Source of the DNA: Azonexus sp.
GTDB lineage: Bacteria > Pseudomonadota > Gammaproteobacteria > Burkholderiales > Rhodocyclaceae
Length of the DNA stretch: 8,049 nucleotides
Direction: 5' to 3'
Assembly: GCA_030697085.1 (NCBI GenBank)
Contig: JAUYQT010000068.1
Coordinates: 1 to 8,049, forward strand
The position numbers and the translations under genes were made by a program. Position 1 is the first letter of the stretch, and each line of letters begins with the position of its first letter. This document shows positions 1-6,432 of the stretch, one piece after another. Under the pieces are notes generated by a model. That model searched no databases and had not been told where the DNA came from. It saw nothing but the letters and a program-made list of their open reading frames with translations.

Positions 1-1535
1 CACCACGCCGCCCAGCCTGTGTAGTATTTCAGCCAGCCCGGCGTCGGCTCGTCGTGGATCACCGGGCGCATGATGTAGGCGGCCATCATCGGCGTCAGCA
101 TGCGGGCGACGACCAGCGAGAAAAAGACGGCGATTGCTGCGGTCCACCCGAACTGGACGAAGAATTTGCCCGCGACACCGCCCATGAAGGCGGACGGCAG
201 GAAGACGGCAATCAGGGTGAATGTGGTGGCGATAACCGCCAGGCCGATTTCGTCGGCCGCTTCCATCGCTGCCTGGTAGGGCGTTTTTCCCATGCGCAGG
301 TGGCGCATGATGTTTTCGATTTCGACAATGGCGTCATCGACCAGAATGCCGACGACCAGCGACATTGAAAGCAGCGTCACGACATTCAGCGTAAAACCCA
401 TCAGGTGCATTACGGCAAAGGCCGGGATGATGGAGAGCGGCAGCGCAGTGGCCGAAACAAGGGTGGCGCGCCAGTCGCGGAGGAAAAGCCAGACGACGAT
501 CACAGCCAGAATGGCACCCTCGATCAGCAGCATCATCGAACCGTCGAAGTTTTCCTCGACCGGATCGACGAAATTGAAGGCTTCGGAAATCGAAATATCC
601 GGGTGCTCTGCTTTCAACTTTTCCAGCGTGGCGCGCACGTTGGTCGCCAGTTCGACCTCGCCGGCACCACGGCTGCGCGTGATCTCGAAACCAACCACCG
701 GCGCCCCGTTGAGCAGCGCCGCCGAGCGTTGTTCGGCCACCGCATCGCTGACCGTTGCCACCTGATCGAGGCGCAGGCTGCGGCCATCGGAAAGCACGAT
801 GTCCATCGCCCCCAGTTCCGCCGCCGACTGCACCGTGGCGATGGTGCGCACCGATTGCTCGACGCCGCCGACATCGGCCCGGCCGCCCGAGGCGTCCTGC
901 TGGATCTGCCGCAACTGGCGCGAGATGTCGGCCGCGGTGACCTTGAGGGCGAGCAAGCGGGCCGGATCAAGCTCGACCTGCACTTCGCGCGTCACACCGC
1001 CGACCCGCGCCACGGCGCCGACGCCACGGACGCTGAGAATGGATTTGGCCACGGTGTTGTCGACAAACCACGACAGCGCCTCATCGTCCATCCGGCTCGA
1101 CGCCACGGTGTAGGTCAGGATCGGCGCACCGGCCATGTTGAGCTTGCTGATCACCGGGTCTTTCAGGTCGCCCGGCAGATCGGAGCGAATACGGGAAACA
1201 GCATCGCGCACGTCATCGACCGCTTCCTGGGTCGGCTTTTCCAGGCGGAATTCGACGGTGATGATCGCCGTACCGTCCTGCACCTTGGTGTAAATATGCT
1301 TGATGCCCTGCAGCGTGGCGACCGAGTTTTCGATCTTGCGCGCCACCTCGGTTTCCATCTGTGCCGGCGCCGCGCCGGGCAATGCGGCGGTGACGGTCAC
1401 CGTCGGCAAATCGATGTCCATGAACTGCTGGACTTTCATGGCCCGGAAGGACATCACGCCGAACAGCGTCAGCATGATGAACAGCAAAATAGCCGGGGTC
1501 GGATTCCGGATCGACCAGGAAGAAACGTTAATCAC
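1..1535 (-). CDS. RND-family efflux pump inner-membrane subunit, N-terminal half (runs off left edge)
   Basis: This gene begins on the minus strand and is still open at base 1, giving 511 codons of a family that is usually 1,020-1,070 residues long. The start is a GTG at 1535-1533 whose bases overlap the stop of the adaptor gene (GTGA), giving a normal MINVSSWSIRNP-like N-terminus. Visible parts are a first membrane helix at about residues 13-30, a large periplasmic porter region up to about 330, a second helix at about 334-352 followed by FLRDWRAT, and a helix carrying the adjacent aspartates D400-D401 in GILVDDAIVEIEN. In RND pumps that pair belongs to the proton relay. Family knowledge: such pumps form proton-driven trimers that export drugs or other hydrophobic compounds with an adaptor and an outer-membrane channel. 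The sequence fits the HAE-1 (multidrug) group better than heavy-metal pumps, but the substrate cannot be told. No channel gene is visible; it may lie beyond the left edge. Confidence 0.95.
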   Translation of the reverse strand, partial: MINVSSWSIRNPTPAILLFIMLTLFGVMSFRAMKVQQFMDIDLPTVTVTAALPGAAPAQMETEVARKIENSVATLQGIKHIYTKVQDGTAIITVEFRLEKPTQEAVDDVRDAVSRIRSDLPGDLKDPVISKLNMAGAPILTYTVASSRMDDEALSWFVDNTVAKSILSVRGVGAVARVGGVTREVQVELDPARLLALKVTAADISRQLRQIQQDASGGRADVGGVEQSVRTIATVQSAAELGAMDIVLSDGRSLRLDQVATVSDAVAEQRSAALLNGAPVVGFEITRSRGAGEVELATNVRATLEKLKAEHPDISISEAFNFVDPVEENFDGSMMLLIEGAILAVIVVWLFLRDWRATLVSATALPLSIIPAFAVMHLMGFTLNVVTLLSMSLVVGILVDDAIVEIENIMRHLRMGKTPYQAAMEAADEIGLAVIATTFTLIAVFLPSAFMGGVAGKFFVQFGWTAAIAVFFSLVVARMLTPMMAAYIMRPVIHDEPTPGWLKYYTGWAAW

Positions 1536-2680
1536 GGCTTGGCGCTGCCTTCAACTACCTTCACCACATCACCATCAGCCAAAAAACCGGCACCGGTTTC
1601 GACGACGCGAGCCTGCGGGGCTAGGCCGCCAAGTACCTCAACGCGCTCACCGAGACGGCGACCGAGCGTAATTTTGGTTTGCGCCACACGGCTCTCGGCC
1701 TCAAGCCGAAAAACGTAGGCAAAGCCCTCACGCAAGACAAGCGCCGTTTGCGGCAAGGTCAGCGCCGGGCTGCGCGCCAGCTCGAATTCGCCGCGGGCAA
1801 ACATGCCGGCACGCACAGCGCTGGTCGCCGGCAGATCGACATAAACGAGGCCATTGCGGGTTTGCGGATCAACGCTCGGTGCCACGACGCGAACCCTGCC
1901 CTTGACCGCCTCGCCATTCGGATTGGTCAGCGCGGCCACCTGCCCCGGCTTTACTTTCACCAGATCAGCCGACGGCACTTCGGCCCGCCACTCCAGCCGA
2001 CCGCCACGAATCAGCCTGAACAACTCCTGCCCGGTTTGGGTTAGCGAACCGACCACGGCGCTGCGCGCCGAAATCACGCCATCATCCGGTGCCAGCACGC
2101 TGGTCTTGCTCAATTTCAGTTCAGCCGCCTGCTGGCGCGCCCGCGCTGCGGCCAGACGCGCCGCCGCGGTGTGTTCCGCCGTCTGGTATTGGGTATTCAG
2201 TTGCGAACTGTAAAAGCCCTGCGCCTTGAGTTCCGTGGCGCGGGTCGCATTGCCCTTGGCTTCGGTCGCGCTAGCCTGCAGTTCGGCCACCGAGGCCCGT
2301 GCTTCGGCCAGTTCAATGTCGACGGTATCGCTGGCGATACGGGCCAGCACCTGACCTTTTTTGACCAGATCGCCGACCTGAACGCGCACTTCGGTAATCC
2401 GGTAATTGCTGATCTCCGGCCCGATCACCGCCTCCTGCCAAGCGACGACACTGCCATTGGCCGGCAGCACCCGCGGCCAGTCCAATTGTTCCGGCGTCAC
2501 TAGGCTGACCGTCAACGCCGGCTTGGCGGAGGCGGCCTTCGTTGTTTCAGCCGGTTTTTCCGCTGATTTTTCCGATTTCGATCCAGCAAAGAAAAAGACG
2601 CCGACCGCCGCCAAGGCTGCCAACGCCAGCGCCAGGCGGGTTTTCCGCCCGGCGAGCGGACCCGTAGAAATGAATTTCAT
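1532..2680 (-). CDS. RND efflux periplasmic adaptor (membrane fusion protein, HlyD/AcrA type)
   Basis: This 382-residue protein is the expected size for a membrane fusion protein. An N-terminal basic stretch and a hydrophobic helix (about residues 14-32, LALALAALAAVGVFFFAG) anchor it in the inner membrane. No lipobox cysteine follows, so it is probably helix-anchored and not a lipoprotein. A low-complexity Lys/Ala/Glu linker follows, then a lipoyl/barrel-sandwich half motif (EVRVQVGDLVKKGQVLARI, about residues 97-115). An Ala/Glu-rich coiled-coil hairpin comes next, then the second lipoyl half (LAPDDGVISARSAVVGS), a beta-barrel, and a membrane-proximal domain ending near GLADGDVVKV-like sequence. 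The role is to bridge the RND pump to an outer-membrane channel. The pump gene follows with a 4-base overlap, so the two are translationally coupled. The ATG at 2680 has only a weak ribosome binding site (CAGG about 8 bases upstream). Drug or solvent export is inferred from the family only. Confidence 0.95.
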   Translation of the reverse strand: MKFISTGPLAGRKTRLALALAALAAVGVFFFAGSKSEKSAEKPAETTKAASAKPALTVSLVTPEQLDWPRVLPANGSVVAWQEAVIGPEISNYRITEVRVQVGDLVKKGQVLARIASDTVDIELAEARASVAELQASATEAKGNATRATELKAQGFYSSQLNTQYQTAEHTAAARLAAARARQQAAELKLSKTSVLAPDDGVISARSAVVGSLTQTGQELFRLIRGGRLEWRAEVPSADLVKVKPGQVAALTNPNGEAVKGRVRVVAPSVDPQTRNGLVYVDLPATSAVRAGMFARGEFELARSPALTLPQTALVLREGFAYVFRLEAESRVAQTKITLGRRLGERVEVLGGLAPQARVVETGAGFLADGDVVKVVEGSAKP

Positions 2681-2767
2681 GCCAAAACCTGTGTTGACCG
2701 CAGTAATCGGTGAATCATACCGTGGCAGTCGCCCATATCACCCGCCAAATGACTCACCGGTCATCAA
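2681..2767 (-). promoter_or_regulatory. Gap between CoA-transferase and adaptor genes with possible promoter
   Basis: The 87 bases between the CoA-transferase stop and the adaptor start contain no ORF and no terminator-like hairpin. On the minus strand a TATGAT hexamer (2719-2714) could serve as a -10 box, preceded by GG, but I see no convincing -35 at 16-18 bases. An ACCGGT palindrome sits near the CoA-transferase stop. The efflux genes may have their own promoter here or be read through from upstream; the sequence does not decide. Confidence 0.25.
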
Positions 2768-4774
2768 CTACAGCCCGAGATGCCCCCGCGCCTCCTCGGC
2801 GCTCTCGTAGATATGCGGCTGGATTTGTTGCTTCTCCAGCGCCTCACCCAGTTTCATGCGCAGAAAAGTGTTGGCGGTGTAGCGCGTCACATCGTGGTAA
2901 TGACGATCCATGATGCCCTTGACGACGCCGATGTAATCATCGACCAGCTCCGGCACGATGGAGAAGCGGTCGTAATTGACGATAGCGTTAACCTTGTGCC
3001 CGATCGGCGCCAAGTGGCTTTCCACCGCCTCGAGAATCTTCGCAATATCCGCCTCGGTGCGCACCGAGAGGCCGGCGAAATCGAGGAAGAACTGGTTTTG
3101 CGCCGGATCGTAGGAGAGCCGTTCGGCCATCGGCCGTTCCAGCATTTCGGCGCGGACGTTCATCGGTTCATCCATGAAGATGCGGGCATCCATCAGCTTC
3201 GGTTCGCGGTGCATGATGGGGGTGAAATCCATCTTGTCGAGAATGTCCTTTTGCAGATCGATACCGGGCGCGATTTCGATCAGCTCCAAGCCCTCGGCAG
3301 TCAGCCTGAAAACGCAGCGCTCGGTGACGTAAAGCACGCACTTGCCCCACTTGGCCGCCTGCGGGCCACTAAAAGTACGATGCTCGACCTCGTCGACAAA
3401 CTTCTTCGCCTTGCCATCCTCCAGAATTAGCAGTTTTCCGGCGTCGACCGCAACTTCCAGATTTCCGGCAGTAAAAGTGCCGACAAACACCACCTTTTTG
3501 GCCTTCTGCGAAATATTGATGAAGCCGCCCGCCCCGGCCAAGCGCGGGCCGAATTTGGAGACATTCAGGTTGCCCTGCTTGTCGGCCTGGGCCAGCCCGA
3601 GGAAGGCAATATCGAGGCCGCCGCCATCGTAGAAATCGAACTGGCTGGGCTGGTCGATAATCGCCTGGGCATTGGTCGCCGCCCCAAAGCTGAGACCACC
3701 GGCCGGTACACCGCCGATCACGCCGGGCTCGGCGGTCAACGTCAGCAGGTCGATCACCTGCTCCTCGGCGGCCACATTGGCAACGCCTTCCGGCATGCCG
3801 ATGCCCAGGTTGACCACGGCATTGACCTTCAACTCCAGCGCCGCCCGGCGGGCGATGATCTTGCGTTCGCTCATCGGCATCGCGGCAATCGCCGACATCG
3901 GCACCTTGATTTCGCCGGCGAAGGCCGGGCTGTATTGCTCGCTGAACGTCTGCATGTGGTATTCGGGCTTTTCGGCGACCACGACGCAATCGACCAGAAT
4001 GCCGGGGATCTTGACCTGCCGCGGGTTCAGCGTGCCGCGCTCGGCAATGCGTTCGACCTGCACAATGACGATGCCGCCCGAGTTGCGCGCCGCCATCGCG
4101 ATGGCCTGCGCTTCCAGCGTCAGCGCCTCCTTCTCCATCGTGATATTGCCGTCCGGGTCGGCCGTTGTGCCGCGAATGATGCCGATATTGATCGGGAAGG
4201 CCTTGTAGAACAGATATTCCTCGCCATCGATTTCCATGACCCGAACAAGGTCGGCTGTCGTCATCTCGTTCAACTTGCCGCCGCCGAAACGCGGATCGAC
4301 AAACGTCCCCAGACCAACGCTGGTAATCGTGCCCGGCTTGCCGGCGGCGATGTCGCGAAAGAGGTGAGCAATCACCCCCTGCGGCAGGTTGTAGGCTTCA
4401 ATCCGGTTGGCCACGGCCAGTTGCTGCAATTTGGGCACCAGTCCCCAGTGGCCGCCAATGACCCGACTGACCAGACCGTCATGGCCCAAGTGGTTGAGGC
4501 CACGCTCCTTGCCATCGCCCTGCCCGGCTGCGTAGACCAGCGTCAGGTTGCGCGGGCTGCCGAGGCCATGCAGATCTGCCTCCTCACCTTCGAGAAAGCG
4601 TTGCTCCAGGGCGATGGCAATGTTCTCGGCAAAGCCGATGCCAACGAAGCCGCCGGTGGCGACGGTGTCGCCATCCTTGATCAGGCGAACAGCATCGCGG
4701 GCGGAAACGATTTTGCCGGTATCGGAAGCGCGCAGCGATGCAGCCATTGGGTGCGGTGAAGATGAATTGGCCAT
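2768..4774 (-). CDS. Fused alpha/beta acyl-CoA:acetate/3-ketoacid CoA-transferase with C-terminal extension
   Basis: This 668-residue protein is a family I CoA-transferase with alpha and beta halves in one chain, as in YdiF (about 530 residues). The alpha half (about 20-290) has the glycine-rich [14 protein letters not shown] start and the NLPQG and GLGTFVDPR motifs. The beta half (about 300-535) has [10 protein letters not shown] and TAEPGVIGG, in which E349 is the expected catalytic glutamate that forms the glutamyl-CoA thioester. The enzyme would move CoA between short-chain acyl or 3-keto acids and acetate in the cytoplasm. About 130 residues beyond the usual end (about 538-668) form an extra domain I cannot name. 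The ATG at 4774 is preceded by an excellent ribosome binding site. A permease remnant lies 35 bases upstream, suggesting a former uptake/activation operon for an organic acid. The exact substrate is not visible. Confidence 0.93.
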   Translation of the reverse strand: MANSSSPHPMAASLRASDTGKIVSARDAVRLIKDGDTVATGGFVGIGFAENIAIALEQRFLEGEEADLHGLGSPRNLTLVYAAGQGDGKERGLNHLGHDGLVSRVIGGHWGLVPKLQQLAVANRIEAYNLPQGVIAHLFRDIAAGKPGTITSVGLGTFVDPRFGGGKLNEMTTADLVRVMEIDGEEYLFYKAFPINIGIIRGTTADPDGNITMEKEALTLEAQAIAMAARNSGGIVIVQVERIAERGTLNPRQVKIPGILVDCVVVAEKPEYHMQTFSEQYSPAFAGEIKVPMSAIAAMPMSERKIIARRAALELKVNAVVNLGIGMPEGVANVAAEEQVIDLLTLTAEPGVIGGVPAGGLSFGAATNAQAIIDQPSQFDFYDGGGLDIAFLGLAQADKQGNLNVSKFGPRLAGAGGFINISQKAKKVVFVGTFTAGNLEVAVDAGKLLILEDGKAKKFVDEVEHRTFSGPQAAKWGKCVLYVTERCVFRLTAEGLELIEIAPGIDLQKDILDKMDFTPIMHREPKLMDARIFMDEPMNVRAEMLERPMAERLSYDPAQNQFFLDFAGLSVRTEADIAKILEAVESHLAPIGHKVNAIVNYDRFSIVPELVDDYIGVVKGIMDRHYHDVTRYTANTFLRMKLGEALEKQQIQPHIYESAEEARGHLGL

Positions 4775-4780
4775 TTTTGT

Positions 4781-4786
4781 CTCCTT
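4781..4786 (-). promoter_or_regulatory. Ribosome binding site of the CoA-transferase gene
   Basis: AAGGAG on the minus strand lies 6 bases before the ATG at 4774. It is a near-consensus Shine-Dalgarno sequence and fixes this start over later in-frame ATGs. Confidence 0.85.
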
Positions 4787-4809
4787 GATTTTGTTTTAAC
4801 CAGCCCTGC

Positions 4810-4950
4810 TTAGACGATGCCGGTCGCGTAATAAACCGCGATCACGACAAATACTGCCACGGTCTTTATAACGGTGATGGCGAAAATATCCTTGTACGAC
4901 TGGCGATGGGTCAGACCCGTCACCGCCAGCAGCGTGATCACGGCGCCGTT
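4810..4950 (-). pseudogene. 3' remnant of a GntP-type organic acid permease
   Basis: Reading the minus strand from 4950 to the TAA at 4812-4810 gives 46 codons beginning NGAVITLLAVTGLTH and ending in a hydrophobic helix (VAVFVVIAVYYATGIV). I recognise this as the usual C-terminal end of GntP-family (gluconate/short-chain acid) permeases, which are about 450 residues long and often stand next to CoA-transferase or hydroxybutyrate genes. The remaining nine tenths of the gene are absent from the window. At 4951 the reading frame continues without a break into a hicB 5' remnant (RYPIAIEN), and that fused frame has no ATG. A GTG at 4941 could start a 43-residue peptide, but a transporter function is impossible. 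The family call rests on remembered sequence and should be checked by a search. Confidence 0.7.
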
Positions 4951-5041
4951 TTCAATCGCAATCGGGTATCTCTTGGTTTTGCTCCTTTCACTTCAGGCCG
5001 GCGTGTTTCAGCAATTTGCTGGCCGGACCGATGCCCAAATC
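4944..5041 (-). repeat. Direct repeat copy 1 (hicA/hicB junction remnant)
   Basis: This 98-bp segment aligns without gaps to 5738-5835. By hand I count 6 mismatches (at 4973, 5003, 5006, 5012, 5014 and 5025), about 94% identity. Beyond 5041 the alignment weakens and includes a 1-base gap. The mismatch at 4973 removes the hicB start codon in this copy. Confidence 0.92.
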
Positions 5042-5047
5042 GTTTTC
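4951..5047 (-). pseudogene. hicA 3' end / hicB 5' end remnant
   Basis: The minus strand from 5047 encodes ENDLGIGPASKLLKHAGLK then TGA (4990-4988), matching the last residues of the intact HicA downstream on the plus coordinate axis (KDLGIGLASKLLKQAGLK). The hicB ribosome binding site (AAAGGAG) follows and then eight codons identical to the start of intact HicB (RYPIAIEN), but the ATG is AAG (4974-4972). The piece is therefore a dead hicA/hicB junction without the body of either gene. It joins the permease remnant on one side and ends shortly after the ParE-like frame on the other. Confidence 0.85.
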
Positions 5048-5060
5048 GCCAGGGGGAGAC

Positions 5061-5378
5061 TCAGATAGCCTCGGGTTCCTGCATCCAAGCGGGGATGTCG
5101 TGTTGGCCGTGCAGTACGCGCCAGACATCTATGTGTTGCGGGCGTTCGACGTAAAACACAAGGTGGGGATAACGAGTCAGCGGCCAGAAGCGCAGGCCGG
5201 GCAGGTTCAATTCGTGGGCGTAGCGTGGTGATCCAGTAGCCGGATGGCGACCGATCTGCGCATAGGCCTGCTCCAAGGCATCAATGAAGCCGAGCGCCGC
5301 TTGCTCAGTACCTTCGCTGAGGTAGTAGGCAATCGCGTCATCAAAAACAAGCAGTTGCCCCCAGAGTTGCCCCCAGCC
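5061..5378 (-). pseudogene. RelE/ParE-family toxin lacking its N-terminus
   Basis: The minus-strand frame ending at TGA 5063-5061 encodes DDAIAYYL, GRHPATGSPRYAHELNLPGL, TRYPHLVFYVE and DVWRVLHGQHDIPAWM, typical of the ParE/RelE fold of ribosome- or gyrase-directed toxins of about 95-105 residues. Family members start about 12-18 residues before DDAIAYYL with a strand and the first helix. Here that part is replaced by 12 codons derived from a tandem 12-bp repeat, and the frame runs straight back to the hicB stop codon (5381-5379) with no ATG or GTG. The first usable start is a TTG at 5276, which would drop another quarter of the fold. No ParD-type antitoxin is present. I read it as a truncated, probably inactive toxin gene. 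Initiation at a rare codon coupled to hicB termination cannot be excluded. Confidence 0.75.
5353..5376. repeat. Perfect tandem repeat, 2 x 12 bp
   Basis: AGTTGCCCCCAG occurs twice with no gap (5353-5364 and 5365-5376). It lies between the hicB stop and the surviving part of the ParE-like frame, at the position where the toxin's N-terminal codons should be. It is probably a product of slippage or end-joining at the rearrangement point. Confidence 0.9.
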
Positions 5379-5768
5379 TCATGCTGCCAATACCCTACGG
5401 GCAATAAATCCTGACCGCGTTTCGCCTGAAGCCTTGGCTTCAGCATCGATCCTGCGCAATACCCTCGCCGGCAAGGTGATGTTCACCCGCTCGGCCTTAT
5501 CGGAGAGCGCCGCCAAGTCGATTGGGACAACAGCCCAGATCCAGCCAGCAAACTCCGGATTAGCCTGATGCTCGCTAATCGTTTTGGGCGCCGGCACCGC
5601 GCCGCCATCGTCAATGACCGTTTCCAGCCAAAACTCTATCGCCTCCCTGGCGTTATCGATTGCCTCGTCCAAGGTATCGCCCGCAGAAAAACAGCCAGGC
5701 AGATCAGGAACCACCACACCAAAGGCGTGATCCTCGCCGCCGTTTTCAATCGCAATCGGGTATCTCAT
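5379..5768 (-). CDS. hicB: HicB-type antitoxin
   Basis: This 129-residue protein has the normal length for a HicB antitoxin with a DNA-binding tail. Residues 1-50 form the degenerate RNase-H-like fold (MRYPIAIENG, FGVVVPDLPGCFSAGDTLDEAI), which binds and blocks HicA. Residues about 93-127 (ERVNITLPARVLRRIDAEAK...RSGFIARRVL) form a ribbon-helix-helix domain that would bind the operator. The ATG at 5768 lies 13 bases after the hicA stop and is preceded by AAAGGAG, so hicA and hicB are one transcript with the toxin first, the usual hic order. Nothing looks broken. The stop codon opens directly into a ParE-like frame in the same phase, which marks a rearrangement just downstream. Confidence 0.94.
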   Translation of the reverse strand: MRYPIAIENGGEDHAFGVVVPDLPGCFSAGDTLDEAIDNAREAIEFWLETVIDDGGAVPAPKTISEHQANPEFAGWIWAVVPIDLAALSDKAERVNITLPARVLRRIDAEAKASGETRSGFIARRVLAA

Positions 5769-5835
5769 GGTTTTGCTCCTTTCACTTCAGGCCGGCTTGC
5801 TTCAGTAGTTTGCTGGCCAGACCGATGCCCAAATC
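5738..5835 (-). repeat. Direct repeat copy 2 (intact hicA/hicB junction)
   Basis: This is the partner of 4944-5041, in the same orientation and offset by 794 bp. It lies within functional sequence: the hicA 3' end, the 13-base gap with the hicB ribosome binding site, and the hicB 5' end. The repeats flank most of hicB and the ParE-like frame. Confidence 0.92.
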
Positions 5836-5964
5836 CTTTTTCGGATGGGGCACGCTGATATGACCGCCCCGCTCAGGGTGAGTGTAGATGTGATGCGATC
5901 CTTTCACACCCCGCAAGATCCAACCTTCCCGGAGCAGTTGTCTGATAATTTCAGCGCTGTTCAT
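5782..5964 (-). CDS. hicA: HicA-type mRNA interferase toxin
   Basis: This 60-residue protein matches the standard HicA length. It has the small double-stranded-RNA-binding-like fold with the hallmark GSHHIYTHPE at residues 22-31; H24 is the expected catalytic histidine. The sequence then runs through GGHISVPHPKKDLGIGLASKLLKQAGLK. HicA degrades mRNA independently of the ribosome and is held inactive by HicB, encoded 13 bases downstream. I chose the ATG at 5964 because MNSAEIIRQLLREGW is the family start. A longer frame starts 27 codons upstream, but it would read through the promoter palindrome and the extra residues resemble nothing. No ribosome binding site precedes the ATG, and the -10 box is so close that the mRNA may be leaderless. 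The pair appears intact and probably active. Confidence 0.94.
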   Translation of the reverse strand: MNSAEIIRQLLREGWILRGVKGSHHIYTHPERGGHISVPHPKKDLGIGLASKLLKQAGLK

Positions 5965-5982
5965 GTGTGTATTATACACACA
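5964..5982 (-). promoter_or_regulatory. hicAB promoter -10 inside a perfect palindrome (probable operator)
   Basis: The plus strand reads TGTGTGTAT-T-ATACACACA, perfect 9-bp arms around base 5973. On the minus strand this contains a consensus TATAAT (5976-5971). A -35-like TGTTTG lies 17 bases further upstream (5999-5994) but is a poor match. HicB carries a ribbon-helix-helix domain and hic operons are known to be autoregulated, so this dyad is the natural binding site. The palindrome touches the A of the hicA ATG. Confidence 0.75.
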
Positions 5983-6035
5983 CAACAATAGATCAAACAC
6001 ACCAGGAACAGGGCAGGGAAAACCGGCTTTCCCTC

Positions 6036-6073
6036 GCGTATGCACGCGTGGGCGCGATCACGCGTGCATACGC
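6036..6073. repeat. Long perfect inverted repeat (15-bp arms, 8-base loop)
   Basis: Arms GCGTATGCACGCGTG (6036-6050) and CACGCGTGCATACGC (6059-6073) pair perfectly around GGCGCGAT. There is no T-run on either side, so it is not a classical intrinsic terminator. A 9-bp direct repeat GAAAACCGG occurs at 6018-6026 and 6084-6092, bracketing the hairpin. Confidence 0.9.
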
Positions 6074-6191
6074 AGGTGTGTGAGAAAACCGGTGGAACAT
6101 GCCGGAAACCCGCGTCATTGCTTGTTCGGGCGCGACGGCGTCCGTCGCAGCAAGGCCCAAACCCGCGCCAACACTGGGGGCACGGGCGAAA

Positions 6192-6219
6192 AAAAACCAA
6201 CCGAGAACGGTTGGTTTTT
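6192..6219 (-). terminator. Intrinsic terminator, possibly bidirectional
   Basis: AAAAACCAACCG (6192-6203) and CGGTTGGTTTTT (6208-6219) form a perfect 12-bp stem, with a GC core of CCAACCG/CGGTTGG and loop AGAA. On the minus strand the stem is followed by a run of eight T, making it a strong rho-independent terminator. On the plus strand the run is five T. No intact gene ends just before it on the minus strand. The tmRNA-like 3' segment does, which fits a former RNA gene. Confidence 0.85.
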
Positions 6220-6226
6220 CAAATAG

Positions 6227-6261
6227 TGGTGGTGGTGGAACACGGAACCGAACCCGCGTCC
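6227..6261 (-). pseudogene. Segment resembling the 3' end of a tmRNA or tRNA gene (possible att scar)
   Basis: On the minus strand 6261-6248 reads GGACGCGGGTTCGG, the same as the T-arm entry of bacterial tmRNA (GGACGCGGGTTC...), and ends in CCACCACCACCA at 6238-6227. A terminator follows about 8 bases later. A functional T-arm would need a GCGGG/CCCGC stem. Here the second strand is CCGTG, which looks like a one-base loss and substitution. I find no matching 5' acceptor strand or the rest of tmRNA upstream. It may be a decayed RNA gene or the trace of an integrase attachment site in ssrA, or chance similarity. Confidence 0.35.
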
Positions 6262-6432
6262 GCGTTCTTCGGCAGAGTCCGTCCGCAAGCCTACAGTCCC
6301 GGATTTGAATCATTCGGCCGTTTTCGTGGACTTTGGTCAGACTGGAAAAGCGCCTTAATAGCGCTGTTTGATGCGGTCAACTGCTTACCAGTCGCCACTC
6401 GACTTTGCGACTAGACCGCTTGGGCTCACAGG

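Larger units (their letters stand above)
5985..6432. other. Noncoding region between divergent hicAB and prlF operons
   Basis: No frame here looks like a gene: the frames are short, biased by GC-rich repeats, and mutually overlapping. Besides the hairpin, terminator and tmRNA-like segment listed separately, there is a small dyad at 6132-6148 (GCGACGG-CGT-CCGTCGC) within weakly pairing flanks (TTGCT...AGCAA). Further weak dyads lie at about 6350-6365 (AGCGC...GCGCT) and 6390-6412 (AGTCGC...GCGACT). I see no further promoter or gene. Confidence 0.6.

Noticed and set aside
405..1718. Long plus-strand frame of 437 codons
   Set aside because: It is antisense to the RND pump and the adaptor end, is rich in Arg/His/Gln as expected for a shadow of a GC-rich gene, and spans two real genes.
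3935..4759. Plus-strand frame of 274 codons opposite the CoA-transferase
   Set aside because: Shadow of a well-supported minus-strand gene; no recognisable domain or ribosome binding site.
5061..5276. ParE-like protein as a complete 71-residue gene from a TTG start
   Set aside because: The TTG lies inside a conserved helix (IDALEQAYAQIG) and homology continues about 22 codons further upstream, so this is not the original start.
5782..6045. Longer hicA frame of 87 codons starting at 6045
   Set aside because: The extra 27 residues would translate the promoter palindrome and resemble no HicA. The family start MNSAEIIRQLL lies at 5964.
6036..6092. CRISPR array or start of one
   Set aside because: Only one hairpin and one pair of 9-bp direct repeats are present; there is no regular repeat-spacer pattern and no cas gene.
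6222..6312. Complete tRNA gene on the minus strand
   Set aside because: No 5' acceptor strand pairs with the CCACCA end, no anticodon arm is seen, and the T-arm stem is mismatched.
5993..6414. Several overlapping frames on both strands in the divergent intergenic region
   Set aside because: They overlap a hairpin, a terminator and a tmRNA-like segment, have Arg/Pro-rich composition, and lack ribosome binding sites and family resemblance.
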